A DNA stretch of 64,000 nt from Cohnella cholangitidis (GCF_014107495.1 NZ_CP041969.1:5691501-5755500), one strand, 5' to 3'. Shown: positions 8,362 to 17,141, numbered from the stretch's first letter. Notes: generated by a model from the letters alone, not told the origin. Numbers and translations are program-made.

Positions 8362-9789
8362 ATGCGGGTTATGTTTGCGGCATCCGAAGCGATGCCGCTC
8401 GTGAAGACCGGGGGGCTGGCCGACGTCGTAGGGGCGCTTCCGAAGGCGCTGGCTAAGCAAGGAGTGGAAGTCACCGTCGTTCTGCCTAAATACGGAGAAA
8501 TTCCCAAGGCGATATCCGATGCCGTAGTTACGCTAACCGTGATGGAGGTTCAGCTAGGTTGGCGCAGACAGTATTGCGGGATTCAGGAAGTCATGGTGGA
8601 CGGGGTTCGGTTTCTTCTGATCGACAACGAGTTTTATTTCAAAAGGGGTTATTTGTACGGATACGGAGACGAAGCGGAGAGGTTCGCCTTCTTCAGCTTC
8701 GCGGTGCTGGAAATGCTGGGCAAGCTCGATGATTTGCCGGATATCCTGCATTGCCACGATTGGCAAACCGGACTGATCCCGTTTTTACTCCGCACCAGGT
8801 ATGCGTATCATCCGGGATATCGAGACATTCGGACGGTATTCACCATTCATAATTTGCAATATCAAGGCGTCTTCTCGCGGGAGCTGCTGCAGGATCTGCT
8901 GGCGACGGGAGACGACTCCTTCACGGGAGACAGCCTGGAGTTCTATGGCGCGGCGAGCTGCATGAAAGCGGGTCTCCGTTTTGCGGACAAGCTGTCTACC
9001 GTAAGCAATACGTATTCCTACGAGATTCAGACGGAGGAGTACGGCGAGAAGTTGGACGGCGTCATCCGGCAGCGTTCGCACGACCTATGGGGAATCTTGA
9101 ACGGGATCGATACCGAAGTCTACGATCCGATGAACGATCCCCATTTGGCCGTCCCCTATCGGAATTCCGTCGCCAAGAAGCGCCAGAACAAATCAGCGTT
9201 GCAAGAGGAGCTGGGATTGCCGGTAGACGCCTCCGTTCCGATGTTCGGCGTCGTCTCGCGATTAACGAGCCAGAAGGGCTTCGATCTGATCGGGGCGGCA
9301 TTGCCGGAGCTGATGAAGGAAAACATACAATTGGTCGTACTCGGCTCCGGGGACCATGAGATCGAAGAGATGCTGCGCGGCGCGCTGCTGAGCCATCCCG
9401 ACAAAATCGCGCTGTGGTTCGGCTTTAACGAAGGCTTGGCCCGGAGAATTTACGCGGCGTCCGATATGTACTTGATGCCTTCCCGGTTCGAGCCATGCGG
9501 CTTAAGCCAATTGATCGCCTTGAGGTATCGTACCGTTCCGATCGTAAGGGAAACGGGTGGCTTGCGAGACACAGTGGAATCGTATAACGAATATACCGGA
9601 ACAGGGACCGGATTTACCTTCGGGCCTGCCACCGTGCACGATTTGCTGTTTACGGTTCGTCGAGCTTTGTCTTTCTACGGCAATGAAGAGCATTGGAACC
9701 GGATCGTGGCTAACGGCGCCAAGAAGGATTATGGATGGGAATCCTCGGCACGTTTATATTACAAACTATATCGCGAACTCGTCAGCTAA
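8362..9789 (+). CDS. glgA: glycogen synthase (ADP-glucose, GT5)
   Basis: Elongates alpha-1,4-glucan chains using ADP-glucose. 475 residues, standard length. The N-terminal KTGGLADVVGALPKAL motif (about residues 14-29) binds ADP-glucose; DILHCHDWQTGLIP and FTIHNLQYQG are typical of the first Rossmann domain; the C-terminal domain has SRFEPCGLSQ with the conserved Glu377 and ETGGLRDTV. GT-B fold, retaining. Ribosome binding site AGGAGTTGA lies just upstream of 8362. Fourth gene of the glycogen operon, with the GH15 gene 17 bases downstream. Confidence 0.96.
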   Translation: MRVMFAASEAMPLVKTGGLADVVGALPKALAKQGVEVTVVLPKYGEIPKAISDAVVTLTVMEVQLGWRRQYCGIQEVMVDGVRFLLIDNEFYFKRGYLYGYGDEAERFAFFSFAVLEMLGKLDDLPDILHCHDWQTGLIPFLLRTRYAYHPGYRDIRTVFTIHNLQYQGVFSRELLQDLLATGDDSFTGDSLEFYGAASCMKAGLRFADKLSTVSNTYSYEIQTEEYGEKLDGVIRQRSHDLWGILNGIDTEVYDPMNDPHLAVPYRNSVAKKRQNKSALQEELGLPVDASVPMFGVVSRLTSQKGFDLIGAALPELMKENIQLVVLGSGDHEIEEMLRGALLSHPDKIALWFGFNEGLARRIYAASDMYLMPSRFEPCGLSQLIALRYRTVPIVRETGGLRDTVESYNEYTGTGTGFTFGPATVHDLLFTVRRALSFYGNEEHWNRIVANGAKKDYGWESSARLYYKLYRELVS

Positions 9790-9806
9790 GAAGGAGAGGG
9801 ATTGGC

Positions 9807-11774
9807 ATGGCACGTCATCTTGTCATTGGAAATGGGAAAATGCTAGTCAATTTGGACAGCAGCTGTTTTATTCGCGACGTTTATTTTCCGTACGTAGGCC
9901 AGTTAAATCATGTGGGCGGTCATGCGTGCCGCTTCGGGATATGGTGCAACGGGACATTCGCATGGCTGGATGATCCGGAATGGACGATCGATCTCGGGTA
10001 TATCGAGGACTCTCTGGTCACGAACGTCACCGCCCGCCATGAACGATTAGGGCTGGAGCTACAACTAAACGACGGCATCCATCAGCGGGAATGCATTTAC
10101 TTGAAACGCGTTGTGGTTCGGAATTTAGGCGATACCGATAAGGATGTCCGGGTGTTTTTCCACAATGACCTGATGATCGACGGCAACGAGGTCGGGGATA
10201 CGGCGGCCTTCTATCCGGGCAATCGGACGTTGTTTCATTACAAGCGCTCCTCTTATTTCATGTTCAACGGCAGATCCGAGCAAGGCGGCATTTACCAATT
10301 CTCGACCGGCGTCAAACGGTTCCAATCCGCCGAAGGAACTTGGAGGGACGCGGAGGACGGCGAGCTGATGGGAAATGCCATCTCGCAAGGCTCCGTAGAC
10401 AGTACGATCAGCTTCCGCACGATCGTCCCGCCGGGGAATGAGAAGACGATTTACTACTGGATGTCCGTGGGTACCGATATGGAAGAAGTAAAACGGCTTG
10501 ACCAGTATGTGCAGGAAAGCCATCCGGAGAAGCTGTTAAGCCGTATCGTGATTTATTGGAATCATTGGCTGGCGAAGGTCGGGGAGCGCTTCGGCGATCT
10601 GCCTGCGCATGTCAGCAGACAGTTCAAGCACAGCTTGCTTATCGTAAGAACTCAGATCGACGAAAGAGGAGCCATATTAGCCGCGAACGATACCGATATT
10701 TTGCAATATAACAGGGATCATTACAGTTACATGTGGCCAAGGGACGGAGCGTTGATCGCGGACGCGATGTCGCTGGCCGGCTATCATGGAACGATCGCGC
10801 CGTTTTTCCATTTTTGCGGACGCCACCTGTCCCCGGAAGGGTATTTGCATCATAAGTACAATCCGGACGGAACGGTAGGCTCGAGCTGGCATCCTTATGT
10901 CGTGCAAGGGGTTCCGCGCTTGCCGATCCAAGAGGACGAGACGGCGCTCGTGCTTTACGCGCTCTGGAAAGATTACGCGAGGCACGGGGAGATCGAGCTG
11001 TCTCAAGCGTTGCACGGCACGTTGATCCGGAAAGCTTCGGCGTTCTTGTGCGAATACATGGAGCCCGATCTGGGTCTGCCGAAGCCGAGCTACGATCTGT
11101 GGGAGGAACGCTACGGAATCTGGACGTACACGGTGGCGTCCGTATACGGCGGTCTGATGGCTGCCGCTTATTTCGCCGATTTGTTCGGAGATTACGATCG
11201 CAGCGACCAATATCGCGTCGTGGCCGAGCGGATGAAGCAGGGCATCGTAACTCATTTGTGGGATGAAGAAGCCGGAAGATACGCGCGGGGCCTTGTCTAC
11301 CAGGACGGCCGGTGGGTGAAGGACATGACGGTGGAGAGCAGTCTGTTCGGATTGTTCGAGTTCGAGGTATTCCCCGCGGAAGACGAGAGGGTAACCCGCA
11401 CGATGCATGCGATTTCGGAGAAGCTTCGCATCCAGACGGATGTAGGGGGGATCGCGAGATACACGAACGATTATTACTTCCGGCAATCCGACGACATCGA
11501 CAAAATACCGGGCAATCCATGGATTATTTGTACGTTGTGGGTGGCGAACTTCCAGATCGAAACGGCTAAATCGCCGGACGACTTGGCGGAGCCGCGCAGG
11601 ACGCTGGAGAAGGTAACGACGTTCGCTCTCCCGGGAGGCAATCTTCCCGAACAAGTCCATCCGGAATCGGGAACGCCGATCTCGGTCGCGCCTTTGACTT
11701 GGTCGCATGCCACTTACGTATCCACGGTATGCAAATACGTGCGCAAGCTGGAGCAATTGAAGTCGTCTTCTTGA
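9807..11774 (+). CDS. glycoside hydrolase family 15 (glucoamylase-like)
   Basis: Predicted to release glucose from the non-reducing ends of alpha-glucans. 655 residues in the bacterial two-domain layout: an N-terminal beta-sandwich (to about residue 270), then an (alpha/alpha)6 barrel starting near HVSRQFKHSLLIVRTQ. YMWPRDGALIADAM is the GH15 substrate-site signature; LWEERYGIW contains the likely acid (Glu433 or 434) and LPEQ the likely base (Glu615). ATG at 9807 follows GAAGGAGAGGG; an in-frame extension back to 9735 would run deep into glgA. No signal peptide, so it should act on intracellular glycogen or maltodextrin. It takes the operon place that glgP occupies in B. subtilis. Confidence 0.9.
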   Translation: MARHLVIGNGKMLVNLDSSCFIRDVYFPYVGQLNHVGGHACRFGIWCNGTFAWLDDPEWTIDLGYIEDSLVTNVTARHERLGLELQLNDGIHQRECIYLKRVVVRNLGDTDKDVRVFFHNDLMIDGNEVGDTAAFYPGNRTLFHYKRSSYFMFNGRSEQGGIYQFSTGVKRFQSAEGTWRDAEDGELMGNAISQGSVDSTISFRTIVPPGNEKTIYYWMSVGTDMEEVKRLDQYVQESHPEKLLSRIVIYWNHWLAKVGERFGDLPAHVSRQFKHSLLIVRTQIDERGAILAANDTDILQYNRDHYSYMWPRDGALIADAMSLAGYHGTIAPFFHFCGRHLSPEGYLHHKYNPDGTVGSSWHPYVVQGVPRLPIQEDETALVLYALWKDYARHGEIELSQALHGTLIRKASAFLCEYMEPDLGLPKPSYDLWEERYGIWTYTVASVYGGLMAAAYFADLFGDYDRSDQYRVVAERMKQGIVTHLWDEEAGRYARGLVYQDGRWVKDMTVESSLFGLFEFEVFPAEDERVTRTMHAISEKLRIQTDVGGIARYTNDYYFRQSDDIDKIPGNPWIICTLWVANFQIETAKSPDDLAEPRRTLEKVTTFALPGGNLPEQVHPESGTPISVAPLTWSHATYVSTVCKYVRKLEQLKSSS

Positions 11775-11783
11775 ACGGGGTGA

Positions 11784-11827
11784 AAAGGTTGGTGCAGGGA
11801 ATTATTCCTGCGCCAGCCTTTTTTTCG
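11784..11827 (+). terminator. terminator of the glycogen operon
   Basis: Long stem AAGGTTGGTGCAGG / CCTGCGCCAGCCTT (one or two mismatches) followed by seven T. Confidence 0.85.
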
Positions 11828-11925
11828 CGAATGGGCAGCATTTCACCTACATGGGCATCTACACAATCATATAGTTATTAACCTACATATTTTTAAAAAC
11901 AGGGTATTTGACTTATGAATAGGGG

Positions 11926-12717
11926 ATGTTTAATTTGTACGGACAATTTCAAAAGCATGAGCATAGTAACTATACTCATTCCAGAAGCATTGCTTTGCTA
12001 GATAGGAAGCAAGGAGATGTAAACGGGGACGGAATAATGGATAACGTGTATTTGTACGGAAATAAACCTGATGGAATCTTTGCGGATAACATCACGCTTA
12101 TTATTCAAGATGGACGCTCTAATCAAAGTACGACGGTAAATCTTCAAAACAATGCGGGATATCATGCTAGGCTATTCCTTGGGGATTTTTCCAAGGATAA
12201 CGTAATGGACATTTTAGTCAGCATAGATACTGGAGGAAGCGGCGGATATGGCATCTTTTATATCTATTCCTTCAAGAATAACATTCTGCATGAAATGTTT
12301 GATGTTGAAAAATATAATAACGAGCATAAATTCAATGTGAATTATGAAGATTTTTACAAAGTGAGTGTAGGGAGTCCTCAACTTGACGTGCTATTTACGA
12401 TAGACATTAGTTATAAAGGTTATGACTATTTATCACAGTATTACTACGAAAATGGTAAACTTAAACGGCCGATCAAAGGTGAGGTTCTTGCCGTTGGCGC
12501 ATTGTATCCCATCGTTACAAACGAAAAAAGCATGGGTTATGATTTACTTGCTTTTCAACGTATTATTGGTACCTCTAACTCCGACACATTAGGGTATGTC
12601 GAAAACCTTATGACATGGAATGGCGCTCAATTTATATCCTCAAGATTGTCGGTAGCCATACTGGGTACGAGGTTAATCATGACTCAACGTCAGTCTAATG
12701 TTCTTCAGAGCGGTTGA
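11926..12717 (+). CDS. FG-GAP/VCBS repeat-containing protein
   Basis: A 263-residue protein of a type widespread in Bacilli and annotated as VCBS or FG-GAP repeat protein; function unknown. Two calcium-loop-like repeats are visible, GDVNGDGIMDNVYL (about residue 30) and LGDFSKDNVMDILVSIDTGGSGG (about residue 85), plus the family's YDLLAFQRIIG and GYVENLMTWNG stretches. No signal peptide is seen. The gene is clearly richer in A and T than its neighbours, suggesting acquisition or different codon pressure. The start is uncertain: ATG 11926 has almost no spacing to AGGGG, whereas an in-frame TTG at 11935 is about 9 bases from it. The last 16 residues look unlike relatives and may be a drifted end. 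Confidence 0.75.
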   Translation: MFNLYGQFQKHEHSNYTHSRSIALLDRKQGDVNGDGIMDNVYLYGNKPDGIFADNITLIIQDGRSNQSTTVNLQNNAGYHARLFLGDFSKDNVMDILVSIDTGGSGGYGIFYIYSFKNNILHEMFDVEKYNNEHKFNVNYEDFYKVSVGSPQLDVLFTIDISYKGYDYLSQYYYENGKLKRPIKGEVLAVGALYPIVTNEKSMGYDLLAFQRIIGTSNSDTLGYVENLMTWNGAQFISSRLSVAILGTRLIMTQRQSNVLQSG

Positions 12718-12735
12718 TGTGCTCACGAATATCTC

Positions 12736-13185
12736 TCACGCCTTCCGAACGGAGGGAGAGTAAAATACGTCACAATGCAGATGCTGAATTTTGTCCCAAT
12801 TGCCGGGATTGGTCGTGTCCGGAGAGCGGTGCTCCAGAATGGCCTGATATAGAGCGGTTTTTTGTTCCAAATGGGCAACGTGCTGTTTGGCTTCTTCGAG
12901 CTTAACGAGCGACGCTTCTTTATGCTCCATCATGAGTTTGCAGCGCTGCGGAATGGTCGAATCCCCTTCGAGACAGAGATCGACGTACATTTTAATGGCT
13001 TCGATCGGCATCCCGGATTGCTTGAGGCATTTGACGCCATGCAGCCAGTTGATCGATTCTTCGTCGAACAACCGAATGTTGTTTGGATTGCGCTGTACGC
13101 TTGGAACTAGGCCTTTATCCGTGTAAAAGCGCACGGCGTGCTCGGTGAGTCCCGTTATCTGGGCGGCTTCTTTGACCGTATGCAT
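12736..13185 (-). CDS. MerR-family regulator, AdhR/NmlR-like
   Basis: A 149-residue one-domain MerR regulator: winged helix at residues 1-70 (HTVKEAAQITGLTEHAVRFYTDKGLVP, then NNIRLFDEESINWL) and a coiled-coil dimerisation helix at about 85-125. Cys53 in GVKCLKQSGMP sits where AdhR of B. subtilis has its reactive Cys52, so it may sense aldehydes or other thiol-reactive electrophiles; this is inference from that family. ATG at 13185 is chosen for the ideal CTAGGAGGATTTC upstream; the longer in-frame extension has no homology. It is divergent from an aldo/keto reductase whose promoter has a MerR-type dyad. Confidence 0.9.
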   Translation of the reverse strand: MHTVKEAAQITGLTEHAVRFYTDKGLVPSVQRNPNNIRLFDEESINWLHGVKCLKQSGMPIEAIKMYVDLCLEGDSTIPQRCKLMMEHKEASLVKLEEAKQHVAHLEQKTALYQAILEHRSPDTTNPGNWDKIQHLHCDVFYSPSVRKA

Positions 13186-13223
13186 GTGAAATCCTCCTAG
13201 GAAAATAAATTTTTGAAGACGGC

Positions 13224-13254
13224 TTGACTTCGTGTAACACGAAGGTTCTAAGCT
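13224..13254 (+). promoter_or_regulatory. MerR-type promoter with 19-bp spacer and perfect operator dyad
   Basis: TTGACT (13224-13229), 19-base spacer, TAAGCT (13249-13254). A perfect 17-bp palindrome CTTCGTGTAACACGAAG (13228-13244) fills the spacer. This over-long spacer with a dyad between the boxes is the hallmark of promoters activated by DNA twisting by MerR proteins. It reads toward the aldo/keto reductase and lies between it and the merR-like gene. Confidence 0.85.
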
Positions 13255-13358
13255 TATTGTAATGCAAATCAGCCGTAAGCGGAATTCCCGCTGCAGTGCC
13301 CGATTCCCGGGATACGCGCCGTTTGCTGTTATACATTCGAACACTGGGAGGAGTTACA

Positions 13359-14210
13359 ATGCAAACCGTAACATTGAACAACGGAGTGAAAATGCCGATC
13401 ATCGGCTTCGGCGTCTACCAGATTCCCGATGCTGAAGAATGCGAAAACGCGGTATATGAAGCGCTGATGACCGGTTACCGCCTGATCGATACAGCCGCCG
13501 GTTATCTGAACGAGGAAGCGGTCGGACGCGCGATCAAGCGCAGCGGCGTACCGCGTGAGGAGCTGTTCATCACGACCAAGCTCTGGGTTCAGGATGCCGG
13601 CTACGAGAGTGCCAAGCTGGCGTTTGCCAAATCGTTGAATAAGCTACGGCTCGACTATCTCGATCTGTACCTTATTCACCAGCCGTTCGGCGATTACTAT
13701 GGCGCTTGGCGTGCGATGGAAGACCTGTACCGCGAAGGCAAGATCAAGGCGATCGGCGTCAGCAACTTCTTGCCCGACCGTCTGATGGACCTCATCGTGC
13801 ATAACGAAATCGTTCCCGCCGTCAACCAGATCGAAACGCACCCGTTCTACCAGCAGACTGAGAGCGCCGCTTTTATGAAAGAGCAGGGAGTTCAACACCA
13901 GTCGTGGGCGCCGTTCGCTGAAGGGCTTAACAACATGTTCGGCAACGAAGTGCTGACCTCGATCGCGGAAAAACACAACAAGTCCGTCGCCCAGGTCGTG
14001 TTGCGCTGGCTTGTTCAGCGTGAAGTCGTTGTCATTCCGAAATCGGTGAGAAAAGAGCGGATTGTCGAAAACTTCGACGTTTTCGATTTTGAGTTGAGCG
14101 CGGACGATATCGAACAAATTTCCGCCCTCGATACGCGGGAAAGTCTTTTCTTATCCTACCACGATCCGAAATTCGCCAAGATGCTGGGCACCTTGAGAGT
14201 CGAACTGTAA
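13359..14210 (+). CDS. aldo/keto reductase (AKR5-like)
   Basis: NADPH-dependent reductase of aldehydes and ketones, 283 residues, (beta/alpha)8 barrel. The catalytic tetrad can be read: Asp in RLIDTAAGY, Tyr of AAGY, Lys in ITTKLW and His in YLIHQPFG. NADPH-site motifs GVSNF and VVIPKSVRKERIVEN are present. ATG at 13359 follows GGGAGGAG; the upstream in-frame extension is unsupported. The MerR-type promoter immediately upstream suggests induction by reactive carbonyls, as with AdhR targets. The actual substrate cannot be read from the sequence. Confidence 0.92.
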   Translation: MQTVTLNNGVKMPIIGFGVYQIPDAEECENAVYEALMTGYRLIDTAAGYLNEEAVGRAIKRSGVPREELFITTKLWVQDAGYESAKLAFAKSLNKLRLDYLDLYLIHQPFGDYYGAWRAMEDLYREGKIKAIGVSNFLPDRLMDLIVHNEIVPAVNQIETHPFYQQTESAAFMKEQGVQHQSWAPFAEGLNNMFGNEVLTSIAEKHNKSVAQVVLRWLVQREVVVIPKSVRKERIVENFDVFDFELSADDIEQISALDTRESLFLSYHDPKFAKMLGTLRVEL

Positions 14211-14228
14211 ACCTTGATCGAACCGTAA

Positions 14229-14257
14229 TTCACTGAACGGCTCAGATCTGTTAGAAT
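14229..14257 (+). promoter_or_regulatory. probable promoter of the second aldo/keto reductase
   Basis: TTCACT (14229-14234), 17-base spacer, TAGAAT (14252-14257); the predicted start is near 14264. Confidence 0.5.
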
Positions 14258-14269
14258 GGATTAGTAACA

Positions 14270-14285
14270 ATGAACGCGTGTTCAT
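14270..14285 (+). promoter_or_regulatory. ATGAAC-N4-GTTCAT inverted repeat, likely repressor site
   Basis: Six-base arms around GCGT, located just after the predicted transcription start of the aldo/keto reductase gene. The form resembles many TetR-family operators; no TetR gene is in the window, so the regulator is unknown. Confidence 0.45.
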
Positions 14286-14318
14286 AACAAACTGCATAAA
14301 AAGGGAGCGTTACGGCTA

Positions 14319-15302
14319 ATGAAATATCGTCCACTCGGGAAAACGGGAATGAACGTCAGCGAAATTAGTTTTGGAACATGGGCGATCGGAGGATCGTGGG
14401 GCCAGACGGACGAGAAAGAATCGTTGCGCGCGCTGGACAAAGCGATGGACGAGGGCGTCAACTTCTTCGATACCGCCGATGTATACGGCGACGGGAAAAG
14501 CGAACGGTTGTTGTCGCAGGCGACGAAAGGGAAGGAAGACCGGATTTATATCGCCACGAAGTTCTGCCGGGCCGGCGACATCCATGACCCCGCGACATAC
14601 TCGGAAGAGCGGATTCGCGAATGGTGCGAAGGAAGCTTGAAGCGACTAAACCGGGAGGCGATCGATCTGTATCAGATTCATTGTCCGCCGCTGGCGATCC
14701 TGCAGGAAGGATCCGTATTCGAGGCGCTGGACAAGCTGCAATCCGAAGGAAAAATCAGGGCGTACGGCGTCAGCGTGGAAAGCGTCGAGGAAGGTTTGTT
14801 TTGCCTGAATCAACCCGGGGTACAAGCGCTGCAAATTATCTTCAATCTGCTTCGTCAGAAACCTCTCGCGCAGTTGCTGCCTAAAGCGCAGGAGCGCGAA
14901 GTCGGCCTGCTTGTCCGGTTGCCTCTCGCCAGCGGCTTGCTGACGGGCAAATTCTCGGCGGAGACGAAATTCGAAGACCAAGATCACCGAAACTTCAATC
15001 GGGACGGACAGCATTTCAACGTGGGCGAGACTTTCGGGGGACTGCCTTTCGCCAAAGGCGTGGAGCTGTCGCGCGAATTAGCTTGGATTGCGGAAGGACG
15101 CGAAAATATGACTCGCGCGGCGTTGCGTTGGATTCTGGATCAACCGGAAATCTCTTGCGTCATTCCGGGCTTCAAGAACGTTCGTCAAGTTGAAGACAAT
15201 CTTGCCGCGCAGGCCGTTCCGTCTTTCGCGAAGACGGAGCTAGAACGATTGAGCGCTTTCTACACGGAACGCGTCTATGAACATATTCGCGGTTCCTACT
15301 AA
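14319..15302 (+). CDS. aldo/keto reductase (second, AKR11-like)
   Basis: 327 residues. Starts YRPLGKTGMNVSEISFGTWAIGG, the usual opening of this subgroup. Catalytic Asp and Tyr lie in NFFDTADVYGDGKSE, Lys in YIATKFC and His in YQIHCPP; the C-terminal VIPGFKNVRQVEDN binds the NADPH phosphate. A GGGAG ribosome site is upstream of the ATG. It is unrelated at the sequence-detail level to the reductase just upstream (different subgroup, different promoter type), so the pair is not a recent duplication. Substrate unknown; general carbonyl detoxification or sugar aldehyde reduction is plausible. Confidence 0.9.
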   Translation: MKYRPLGKTGMNVSEISFGTWAIGGSWGQTDEKESLRALDKAMDEGVNFFDTADVYGDGKSERLLSQATKGKEDRIYIATKFCRAGDIHDPATYSEERIREWCEGSLKRLNREAIDLYQIHCPPLAILQEGSVFEALDKLQSEGKIRAYGVSVESVEEGLFCLNQPGVQALQIIFNLLRQKPLAQLLPKAQEREVGLLVRLPLASGLLTGKFSAETKFEDQDHRNFNRDGQHFNVGETFGGLPFAKGVELSRELAWIAEGRENMTRAALRWILDQPEISCVIPGFKNVRQVEDNLAAQAVPSFAKTELERLSAFYTERVYEHIRGSY

Positions 15303-15451
15303 ATCGAAGCAGCCAGTAGCTTGCCGGGTTCGCGAATTGTCCAAAGGGGTAAGCTTATCTTGACTACAAGTTTCTCGGTATTGCATCTTTGTCAGGAATG
15401 ATACAAAATGTATATATTGAGGGCGATATTGTCGAGGGAGGCGGTCAACTA

Positions 15452-16171
15452 ATGGAAAGGCCTGACGTGCCGATATTCGCGAAGCCGATCTTCGATCCGT
15501 TATTCTTCGTATTGATCGGGACGTCGGTATTATGCGGTTTGCTCATCTACGTGCGCGAGATTCAAGAAGTCGATTATTTCCAGTATCGCTTCTTGCTTTG
15601 GAATCTTTTTCTTGCTTGGCTTCCGTTGCTGGTCTCGATGTCGGCATTGCTGCTAGCTAGAATCGCCAAAGGAAGGGATTTAGCAGTATGCCTTGCGTTA
15701 TTAGGGACGGCTTGGCTGCTTCTATATCCTAATGCGCCTTATTTGACGACCGATTTCATACATCTCGTATCCAACCCGAATTATTTCGCGCATCAAGATA
15801 AAGGATTAAGCTTCTGGTACGATCTTGTTTTGTTCTTCCTATTCTCTTGGTGCGGCCTGTTGCTAGGTTATCTCTCCATGCGGCATTTTCATTCCATCGT
15901 CAGTTACTACGTTAACGCATGGTTTGGCTGGATTTTCGTGTTGGTCGTCGCTTTTCTGGGAGGCTTCGGCGTTTATCTGGGTCGCGTGATTCGCTTGAAT
16001 AGCTGGGACGTGCTGTTTAATCCGTTCCGGTTGATCGGCGGGATCGTGGAGGGAATTAACAGAAACGCGGCGATATTCACGATTTTGTTCGGTACTCTTA
16101 TTCTTATCGTGTACGTCACGCTCTTCCTGCTGGGAAGCCACCATCTCAAACGTTCTGCGGTTATGAAATAG
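15452..16171 (+). CDS. DUF1361 multi-pass membrane protein
   Basis: 239 residues with about seven hydrophobic segments (for example FFVLIGTSVLCGLLIYV near residue 15 and FGWIFVLVVAFLGGFGVYLG near residue 165). LLYPNAPYLTTDFIHL is the recognisable DUF1361 signature. Function unknown. ATG at 15452 follows GAGGGAGGCGG; an in-frame ATG at 15389 lacks a good site. It ends 13 bases from the convergent AraC gene with no terminator in between. Confidence 0.82.
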   Translation: MERPDVPIFAKPIFDPLFFVLIGTSVLCGLLIYVREIQEVDYFQYRFLLWNLFLAWLPLLVSMSALLLARIAKGRDLAVCLALLGTAWLLLYPNAPYLTTDFIHLVSNPNYFAHQDKGLSFWYDLVLFFLFSWCGLLLGYLSMRHFHSIVSYYVNAWFGWIFVLVVAFLGGFGVYLGRVIRLNSWDVLFNPFRLIGGIVEGINRNAAIFTILFGTLILIVYVTLFLLGSHHLKRSAVMK

Positions 16172-16184
16172 GCGCTTAAGTTTG

Positions 16185-17021
16185 TTATAAGGGAGTCGAA
16201 CCGTGAAGCCTCCGATATTTCTCGGGAGTCATGCCTTCTTTCTGGCGGAAGGTGGCGACGAAGTGGCTGGCATCGCGGAACCCGACCGCCTCGCCGATCT
16301 GGCGAACCGTCCATTCCGGACGGGCGGGCAGCCATTCCTTCGCTTTGCGAAGCCTTAGCTGAATTAAATAAGCGTAAGCGGTTTGACCGAACAATTCGCG
16401 GAACCTCTCGTTGAGTTGTCGTACTCCGATGTTCAGCCGCTCGGCCATTTTTGCCAACCCCAGGTCGGGGTTGGCATATTCTATTTCCAGCCAATCGAGC
16501 AATTGCTGAATCCGCTCCAATCTGCGCGACAAGGAGGGGAGATGGTTTTTTCTTCCGTTTGTTTTGAGCAAGGTTAGGAAACGATACAATTCGGCGGAGC
16601 TTTTCCATCCCGACGCATCCGTGCCGGATTCGGCCAGCAGAAGAATGCGTTCCAGTTGCGGCGTAATCTCGTTATCGTCCCGATCCCACTGGATCTTGTC
16701 GGATAGGGATCCGTGCAGTTCGATCGCGAGGCTGGACGCCATCGTACCCGTAAAGGTGACATAGTAAGTTTTCCAAATCGCGCTCCGGGCGAAATAGAAA
16801 TGCTGGACATGGGGATGGAGAAGAACTCCCGAGCGCTCGGGAAGCTTGAAGACGGTTCCTTGAACGTTGATCTCTCCTTCTCCTTCGATCGTCTGGAGCC
16901 AATGGAAGCAAGGATATCCTTCCGGCCTATGAATATATTCTTGTTCGGGGTTCACGCCGATCGTTTCCATCTGCAAGGGCAACGACTCGGGCGGAGTGGG
17001 AAAGACGGTTCTGCGTAACAT
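16185..17021 (-). CDS. AraC-family regulator, likely of the GH42 gene
   Basis: 278 residues: an N-terminal cupin-like ligand domain (about 1-130, with HRPEGYPCFHWLQTIEGEGEI and LLHPHVQHFYF) and a C-terminal double helix-turn-helix (about 180-275; LGLAKMAERLNIGVRQLNERFRE and IGEAVGFRDASHFVATFRQKEGMTPEKYR). GGAGG precedes its ATG. It is divergent from the GH42 beta-galactosidase across a 120-bp gap, so it most likely activates that gene in response to a galactoside; this is inferred from position. Confidence 0.9.
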   Translation of the reverse strand: MLRRTVFPTPPESLPLQMETIGVNPEQEYIHRPEGYPCFHWLQTIEGEGEINVQGTVFKLPERSGVLLHPHVQHFYFARSAIWKTYYVTFTGTMASSLAIELHGSLSDKIQWDRDDNEITPQLERILLLAESGTDASGWKSSAELYRFLTLLKTNGRKNHLPSLSRRLERIQQLLDWLEIEYANPDLGLAKMAERLNIGVRQLNERFRELFGQTAYAYLIQLRLRKAKEWLPARPEWTVRQIGEAVGFRDASHFVATFRQKEGMTPEKYRRLHGSTPL

Positions 17022-17141
17022 GGTTGAACCTCCATATTGTTATATGTGATTTCGCTTTTATTATATAGGATAGCGGATTGATTAAACATATAATAAGAGA
17101 AGGAACGACATTTTACCACATTGCGAACATGAGGTGTCCGA

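Noticed and set aside
10677..11756. Long minus-strand frame (359 codons) opposite the GH15 gene
   Set aside because: Arginine-rich shadow typical of GC-rich coding DNA; the plus strand carries clear catalytic motifs.
17022..17141. Operator pair for the AraC regulator before the GH42 gene
   Set aside because: The 120-bp gap is AT-rich with a TATAAT at 17089, but I found neither a matching -35 box nor convincing direct repeats.
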